Assembly (NCBI RefSeq): GCF_050908995.1
Contig: NC_135118.1
Span: 2,542,001 to 2,606,000 of the forward strand
DNA length: 64,000 bases
Origin: Andrena cerasifolii
Taxonomy: Eukaryota; Arthropoda; Insecta; Hymenoptera; Andrenidae
Direction of reading: 5' to 3'
The notes under the pieces are model-generated. The model was not told where the DNA came from. It ran no database searches and saw only the letters and a list, made by a program, of their open reading frames with translations. Positions 57,540 through 64,000 of the stretch are shown here, piece after piece; position 1 is the stretch's first letter; every line of letters begins with the position of its first letter. Both the position numbers and the translations under genes were made by a program.

Positions 57540-58734
57540 ACATAAAATACAGAGGTTTTAAATTACGATGTAGGAAATATAAACATAAACAGGAAAATAT
57601 AGATGATTACTAAAATGATATGCCATTTGCTAATGAAACTGCGCGAGACCTTAAATGCCACGTACAAGTGACAATATTGGCTTCTATGTTCCTCGAACGT
57701 GAAGATGACGATGCAGTTTGCAATATCTTAATGCCTCAACCTTCACATTAATTAAAAAAGTGGGCACAAAAAATGGGAAAATTAATTCCCCGTGGGTGAC
57801 ACACGTCCCTTTTTATATAGAAACGTCGTAAAATATTTTACGATTTTTCTTAAAATATTCAACACATTGCATCAGTACCAAACGAAACGAAGTGATTACA
57901 TTTTAAATCCGAGGAAAATGATGTAGGACTCTTGCAGGACAACCGACGCACAACGATGACAATTTTTAAAATCATCACGAAGGGCAAAATTAGCTAAGAA
58001 AAAAACTTGGACGAAGCATGTGCGAAAGTTGTGGGATTGAAATTTCGAGAAGCATGCACGAGGAAACGTCGCGTCTGCGGGTCCAGTTCCTGTGCGCGCG
58101 ACTTAATGTATGCGCTGGCAATAAATTGCGTGATTCGTATGGCAGACAAGGCCGATCGCGTGCGATCATAACAGATTTTTTTTTAGAGAACTCCACTTCT
58201 TGACGTGTGGCGTGGCTTATGGTTACTCACGGGAAGAAACCGTACACAAACAGACGAAGGCTGTTCCGAAAAGGGTTTCCCCGTTTACCTGGCTAAATGA
58301 TTACGTCTACCAGCACCATTGACGTTTGTTTACCATTGTATTTGCACAGGCTGTTCACATGGTCGTACTACAAACTCTGCGTAAGTATGATGTTTACTGT
58401 TGGAACCGCGATAAGGAAAGTCGAAGGTGTTTATAGATAGGTGCACGCAATAACGATGTAACGTATTCCGGTAACGTTATTTATAGTTATCTGTAGTAGT
58501 ACGGCTTACTTACTATATATCTACAAACTAATATTAGGCTGCATCAATTTGGCGATATGTAAATTATTGTGTACTTACAGAAAATGATTTAATAACAAGT
58601 ATAATTAAAGCATAAGACTATAGTGGTTTGCCTATATATAGCGATTTCGTAAATGCAGCAGGGGCTCAGTATTCAGTGTACGTTTTGGGTAATAGTTGTT
58701 TGAGATCAGTAATAGCATTTGTAACCAAAAAAAA
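57540..58734. other. no feature seen
   Basis: Less repetitive sequence, possibly single copy. No recognised exon or RNA. Confidence 0.4.
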
Positions 58735-59765
58735 TATATAAAGAAAATTTAAGTTAAATGATTTTAAATTGCGTTAAAAATTAAAAAAAAATTATTTTAT
58801 TGTGCTACAGTTACGATGGTGATATGTCACTTTAAATAAAATCGTGGGGCAGGATATTTCATGGTTTTTCATCGCTCATTTCGAGGCTTGATTCTGTATT
58901 AAGGGGTCAGTCCACTGTGTCGGTTTGAAAAATTAAGCTATTTTTAAAGATTTTTTTCTGTGTAAATACAACATATAATGCAATAAATCTTTTTGCTATT
59001 TATTAAGCTACTCTTATATTATATAAACAAAATTTAGAAGAATTTTTTTAATTTGTTTTAAAACTTAAAACGCGATTATCTCAAAACAACATTTTTTTTC
59101 AACTGGTGCAGGTGATTGCGAAAAAAATATTCGACCAATCAGTCTGAAATTTTTACACGTTATTCAGCACATCGGTGGCTATGGCCGGGACCACGGAAAC
59201 CTTTTTCGATTAAACGTTTCATACTTTTCACAAGGCAAAATGATTGAAAAATTCGCCGCATTTCGCCACTTAAACTTCAAACATTTGCTATTTTGTTAAT
59301 TTTTTATCAGTAAAAATAATCCTGGTTCCGGTGATAACCACGCTCATAATGATTACAACACACTTTGAACTTTTTGCTTCAAATGCGTCGTTCTCCCGGA
59401 ATCACCTGCACCAGCATCGCTTTCTCAAGGCGCTCACATCAGTGCGATATATATTTTAAAAAAACTCTAAAAATTTAAAATATTTTTTTTTTATACTGTC
59501 AATAAGTGTATTAATAAGTACACAAAATATTATTTACGTTGGATATTCCGTTTACTAAAAAATAAATCCTAAAAAAACGACAATTTTTCACGACTTCACA
59601 GTGGACTGACTCCTTAAACTGAATCGTATCCTGTTATGAAATATGTGGCCCACTTTTTTTTAAAGTGGCATATCACCATCGTAATTGTAGTACAAGAAAA
59701 TAATTATTTTTTAGTTTAGTACTTTAGTGCATTTTAAAATCAGTTAACTTAATTTTTTTATATAT
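58735..59765. mobile_element. AT-rich palindromic element split by a TTAA element
   Basis: The arms 58735-58898 and 59618-59765 pair through ACGATGGTGATATG and TTAAGTTAANTGATTTTAAA. The TTAA element at 58899-59617 occupies the centre. Confidence 0.7.
58899..59617. mobile_element. TTAA element, family GGGGTCAGTCCACTGTG
   Basis: TTAA at 58899-58902 and 59614-59617; ends GGGGTCAGTCCACTGTG and the complement of GGAGTCAGTCCACTGTG. Arms contain AAACGCGATTATCTCAAAAC, a variant of the motif shared by other TTAA families here. Confidence 0.85.
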
Positions 59766-59825
59766 TTTGTATTTTTTAATTTTTAGTGTTTGTGGATTTT
59801 TTATACATTTTTTATATATTTCTTT

Positions 59826-59998
59826 ATTTTTTACTTTTTTTAAATATTGTACTGTCATCCAAACTACGCACGCCTGCAAAGTTTCAAGACAATTGAAAAG
59901 GTGGAAGTGGGTGAAAATGGAGTTGACAGATTTGAACCATACATACACCAAACATACAGAGGATCGAAGTTAACAATAAGTAAAATCGTTTAATAAGT
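59826..59998 (+). repeat. diverged direct repeat, copy B
   Basis: Partner of 5295-5440. Confidence 0.55.
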
Positions 59999-61073
59999 AC
60001 AGCCCTGTAACAAGTACGTAGCAAAGGACTGGCGGCTTGCAGCCTTAATGATATGCATAATGTATTGCGCACCACTTGAGTGGGTCTCCTCTTACAATTA
60101 GTCGCTACCAGGCAGGCACTATATTAGTTCTAGTTCTAAATAGTAATAGTATTACTACTAGGGGAAAGTTCCCTATATTAGATCACTTAAGAAAGTACCC
60201 TCATAAATCGAAAACGTGTTCAGTTTTGAGCAGAAAAATTTGAAACAATTTCAGGATTGTAATTGATACATAAATCTAATAAAACAGATCGAAATCCTAT
60301 GTGGTTGGTTACAAAAAATGTTTTCAAACTACCGTCAATGCTCCAATCTGGGAAGCTGGTTTCCTAATTTGGACCACAGAAATACTCTTTGAGGTCAGAA
60401 CTTTTATTTAAAAATATACTTACATTCTTTAAAAATAAATAAAAAAAAATAAATCTGAGAAGCATTTTACAGCATACTGAGAAGAAATAAATATGCATTT
60501 GATGAAACAATCAGTCGCTGTCTGAGTGGCGATTTATGCACTCGTAATAAATAATCGGTATTACGACCGTTAGTGCATCATAAATGGACGTATGTATCTC
60601 TTGCAAGAAGATGGGTTTCTTCATTCCGATAAAGCAGACAAACAAACAACACTTCATCCTCTGCTTCACTTGAAGAATTCTGTACCATAATATGTCCCAT
60701 TTCCCATATTTTTCTCGCTGTGACCACATTTGATCCTTGAGAAAGAAAGAACGTTGCATAATTTGGACTGGTCCGACTTAAAATCCATTAGGTGGTTCAA
60801 TTTAAGAAACTAATCCAAATTTAACGTTTAGGTGTAATAAACAAAAAAAACTAGTGCAAGTGTCAGATAAATGCTGTGCTAACATTAAAGATCCGACCAC
60901 TCATTAAAAAATTACACCCATTAGAATTCAAAATGTACCTACCAGTCAAAAGTTGCAGTTCATATAAATTGGAGGCGAAACAAAAATTCATCACACTGTA
61001 GTTATTATTCATTCCACAGTGTTCTGTCTCCATACTGTTACTAAGCAACATGCGAGCTACAGTCCCATGCTAA

Positions 61074-62083
61074 AGCTAGGAATCCACCTGAACCCTAAGC
61101 TAAGCTATGCTATGTATGCTATATTTGGCTATATTATGCTACGTTTTAAAAAATTAGCTTCCATACATCCTTATGGAACGGTTTCCACCAAAAGCTAAGC
61201 TAACAAGGGGAGGACACCATGTGGTAGACACTGATTTTGATGAGCCTTGACACGATGAATCTATGTCGAAAATAAGTAAATAGGGGTCCGAGCGTTTTAG
61301 CCAATAGGCCTTAATAATTGAGATATTTGCATGTAAATTATTAAAAATTTCATAGTGGTCGTGAGGTTTTAGTGGATAAAAATCCCACACTACCCTGGCG
61401 CCCGCGGGAGATTTAGTTTTGGAAGCGTCGGGGTGCCTTTTGAAGATATCTCCACGTTAAAAAAACTTATAAATTTTTTTGTAAATTTTTTTATATTTTT
61501 TTTAACTTGGGGAAATCTTCAAAAGGCACCCCGACTCCTTCAGAGGGGAATCTCCCGGGGGCGCCAGGATAGTATGGGATTTTTACCCATTAAAACCCCA
61601 CGGCCAGTATGAAATTTTTAATAATTTCCATGTAAATATCTACATATATTATCAAGGCCCATTAGCAGAAACGCTCGGACACCTATTTACTTATTTTCGA
61701 CATAGATCCATCGTGCCAAGTCTCATCAAAATCTGTGTCTACCACATGGTGTCCTCCCTTTGTAAGTTGTGCTATGCTATGTTGTAAAAAAACAGCTTCT
61801 GTGATATGCCTTACTATGTTCCTGAAAAATCGCTCACGGGTCAAATCTCATGCTATGACGCGTCGAGCTAACCCGAAAAAAGCATAGCACAGAAACGTAG
61901 CTTTTGGTGGAAAATGATGTATTGAAGCTGTTTTTTTAAAACATAGCATAGCGTGACACAGCTTAGCTTAGGTTTTGGTGGAAACGGTTCCATAAGAATG
62001 TACTGAAACTAATTTTTTAAAACGTAGCATGGCATAGCATAGCACGGCTTAGCTTAGCTGAGCTTCCAGGTGGATTCCCAGCT
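61074..62083. mobile_element. TAA-flanked fold-back element
   Basis: Inverted ends AGCTAGGAATCCACC / AGCTGGGAATCCACC with TAA at 61071-61073 and 62084-62086 (PIF/Harbinger-like). Arms are built of GCTAAGCTATGCTATG-type words. A further nested palindrome (AGGGGAGGACACCATGTGG) lies at about 61206-61763, with a central CTTCAAAAGGCACCCCGAC stem. Confidence 0.75.
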
Positions 62084-62106
62084 TAAGGGATACCGCCTAA
62101 GTCAAT

Positions 62107-63064
62107 AGCTGGCCATACACGGAGAGATTTCCCGGCGGTTTTCTCCGTCGCGTTTCAAGTCGGCGGACTTAACTGCATGTTAGTGGTGGTTCTCGTGACA
62201 AACTTCAACCGCGTGACAAAACAGTTGTTCAACATTAACGTGCAGTTTTTCTCCGCAGATAAAACCGACAGGTCGAAATTGAAAAAAAAAACTGAAAAAT
62301 TATCCACACACGGGGAGGTTTCCTCGCGGTCTTCATCCGTCGCGTTTCAAGTCTGTTTCAGTTCTCGTGACAAACTTCAACCCCATTCAAGTCTGCATGA
62401 CAACTGAGAAAACTTTCAACAAGACGAAAGTCCACAGTTTCGATGAAATCCGCGGACAAACTAGCGGTTTTCATCCATTAACACGCAGTTTTATCTGTGA
62501 CCGATTTATCCAACGTGATTTGTCTGTGAACTTTCGTTGTATGTTAGTGGGTGCCAGCGGCAGTGGCCGCGATGGAAACACCGGTTCTCGTTCGATCACC
62601 GAAGTTAAGCATCGTGGGGCGCGTATCGGGGAAAGATGGGTGACCGTTTTTCTCCTGGTGCGTTGCTAGCTGCTGGCAACCTTACGGGTAGGTTTTCCCG
62701 GTTGCGAACGTTTATAATTCGTGACCGTTATGGCCTACCCAATAGCAAAAATTCCTTACGGTGATATCCCATCGAGTCAAGACACCGTGGTCTTTCGGAA
62801 CCCACTATGCTTTCCGCCCACACTGCGGCCTGCACGGTGGTTTCCTAGGGAGGAACCGATATTGCTCACTTTCATCTTGCTTGGTTTAAATGCTGCTATA
62901 GAGGAGACTCTGAGGCGCAGCGCGCGGTCAGTTGGACCTTTCAAAAACCGACACTATCTGTATGTTAGTGGGTATTTGCAGTTTTGATCCATCGCAGACT
63001 TTGATCGCGGGTTTGTCCGCGATGGATGAAGACCGCGGAGAAACCTCTCTGTGTATGGCCAGCT
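62107..63064. mobile_element. terminal-inverted-repeat element containing a 5S rRNA-derived sequence
   Basis: Ends AGCTGGCCATACACGGAGAG / AGCTGGCCATACACAGAGAG, flanked by AAT (62104-62106, 63065-63067); a TA reading is also possible. An extra internal end-like copy (CACACACGGGGAGGTTTCC) occurs at about 62308, giving three end-type modules. TATGTTAGTGGG recurs near 62540 and 62961. Contains the 5S-like sequence 62553-62677. Confidence 0.7.
62553..62677 (+). pseudogene. 5S rRNA-derived sequence, copy B
   Basis: About 125 nt aligned by eye to 5S rRNA: GCCAGCGGC at the 5' end pairs with GCTGCTGGC at the 3' end as a 9-bp helix I (one G-U). Then CACCGGTTCTCGTTCGATCA and CCGAAGTTAAGCATCG (box A region), and GATGGGTGACCG (box C region). 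The 3' third is diverged from true 5S. It shares non-5S words with copy A, so it is a repeat family derived from 5S, as in SINE3-type elements, and not a functional 5S gene. Confidence 0.8.
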
Positions 63065-63114
63065 AATTAATATGCGAATAAAGACTATGGTCCAATTTAG
63101 GGAACTTCCCTCTA

Positions 63115-63590
63115 CTTTTATAGCCGAGTCAACAGTTGTAAACAAAGGCACGTGGCGGCGTTCAGACAGAACAGGGACGTATCTCCTCGGATATATTGTA
63201 TATTATTCGCTGCTAATATGATTATGAATGACGCAATAAAGAAATCAAGTTCTAAATTTAATGTTGTATTATTCAGAATTTGATTCTGTGCTTGATTCCA
63301 AACTACTATCGCTGTCGGCACAACAAATATGAATACAGATATGAAATACAAAAGAAGAACAGAAATGCAGACTACAATATGGTGTGACGTGTTTTACAAA
63401 CTGATACAAAGTCGGCTCTGGGATAAATAATTCATTGGCGTTCGGTAATTTATGGCAGTCAATAACTGTAGCCGCTGCCTTTCCTGCGTATTTCACTTCA
63501 GCACGTGCATAATTTGTTTACAGCCGGTGACTCGACTCGTTGAACGGACTTTAGTACTACTTCGTTTTAATCTTGGCGTTAGTTGTTCTA
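63115..63590. other. no feature seen
   Basis: Short overlapping frames on both strands; none recognisable. Confidence 0.4.
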
Positions 63591-64000
63591 TCGATTCTAC
63601 TAGTAGTAGTACTTATACTAGTGGCTCTACTGCTAGCATTGGTTATAGTAATATTCCTTGGTTGAGTACTGCTTCTAGTACTGGTACTAATTCTAGTAGT
63701 AGTGCTACTATTGCTTACAGTAACAGTGTTACGTGCAGTACTGTTTCTACTACTGGTATTAGTTATAGTACTAATTCTATTACTACTACTTGTTATGGTA
63801 ATATTGCCAGTTTGCTTATGGCTTCTAATACTGGTACTAGCTCTAATATTAGTTCTGCTACTAGTTATACCCTTGTAGCATTTATTGTTGGCATTTTGAA
63901 GGCCAACTAATTCCCAACTTGGGGATACTGTGGGCCAACCAAAAATGCTGCTAGAGTAGTAATAGTGGTGCGTGCAGTAACGTTTCTACTATTAATAGTA
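63591..64000 (+). repeat. degenerate CTA/GTA trinucleotide-rich tract
   Basis: Interspersed CTAGTA, TACTGG and TAGTAG words keep a Ser/Thr-rich frame open (63452-63910, 152 residues). It has no convincing signal peptide or domain; it is best explained as a decayed trinucleotide repeat. Runs to the window edge. Confidence 0.6.

Larger units (their letters stand above)
60161..63112. mobile_element. TA element (GGGGAAAGTTCCCTA ends) hosting two insertions
   Basis: Ends GGGGAAAGTTCCCTATATT and the complement of GAGGGAAGTTCCCTAAATT, TA at 60159-60160 and 63113-63114. Removing 61074-62083 and 62107-63064 leaves about 1 kb. The minus-strand frame 60511-60759 could be a decayed fragment but is not recognisable. 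Confidence 0.75.

Noticed and set aside
63452..63910. 152-residue Ser/Thr-rich frame, mucin-like at first sight
   Set aside because: The sequence is a degenerate CTA/GTA repeat, with no convincing signal peptide, domain or exon context.

Overview
This is a eukaryotic, AT-rich, gene-poor window made almost entirely of transposable-element remains. The transposase fragments (cecropia/Hsmar1-type mariner, a second D34D mariner, a PIF/Harbinger ALP1-like N-terminus), the non-LTR retrotransposon 3' ends and the many palindromic MITEs point to an insect. A hymenopteran such as an ant is plausible, but this rests on recognising repeat styles, not on a search. I see no intact host gene, no tRNA and no prokaryotic-style operon. 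Almost all short open frames are chance frames in repeats.

Layout. 0.5-4 kb: two hAT-like elements with 8-bp target duplications, the second (2.10-3.99 kb) carrying two nested TA-flanked elements. 4.4-6.8 kb: a long inverted-repeat element followed by purine-rich satellites. 8.9-13.8 kb: two palindromic MITEs, then a mariner whose ORF is interrupted exactly at a TTAA by three abutting TTAA-bounded units, one of them carrying its own TA insertion. 16.4-24.8 kb: two inverted copies of a fold-back element around a second TTAA array (19.27-21.82 kb) with a three-level nest. 25-31 kb: another TTAA element, a hAT-like MITE, a MITE inside a Harbinger-like ORF, a 5S rRNA-derived sequence split by a poly(A)-tailed retrocopy, and a long 9-bp satellite. 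32-40 kb: three TA elements whose inverted ends start with GGG, a clean hAT-like element, an internally deleted mariner, and a TTAA element followed by a duplicated half of itself. 41-44 kb: two non-LTR retrotransposon 3' ends with MITEs inserted. 45-60 kb: more fold-back elements, a GC-rich G-run island, a GC-rich tandem array inside a TTA-flanked element, and further TTAA elements. 60-63 kb: a TA element hosting two nested insertions, one of which contains a second 5S rRNA-derived sequence.

The most interesting signal is the behaviour at TTAA sites. Different non-autonomous TTAA elements are stacked end to end sharing single TTAAs, and in at least two places a half-element runs exactly from an internal TTAA to the terminal TTAA next to a full copy. 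The second is a diverged 5S rRNA-derived family with two copies that both keep the closing helix and the internal Pol III control region.
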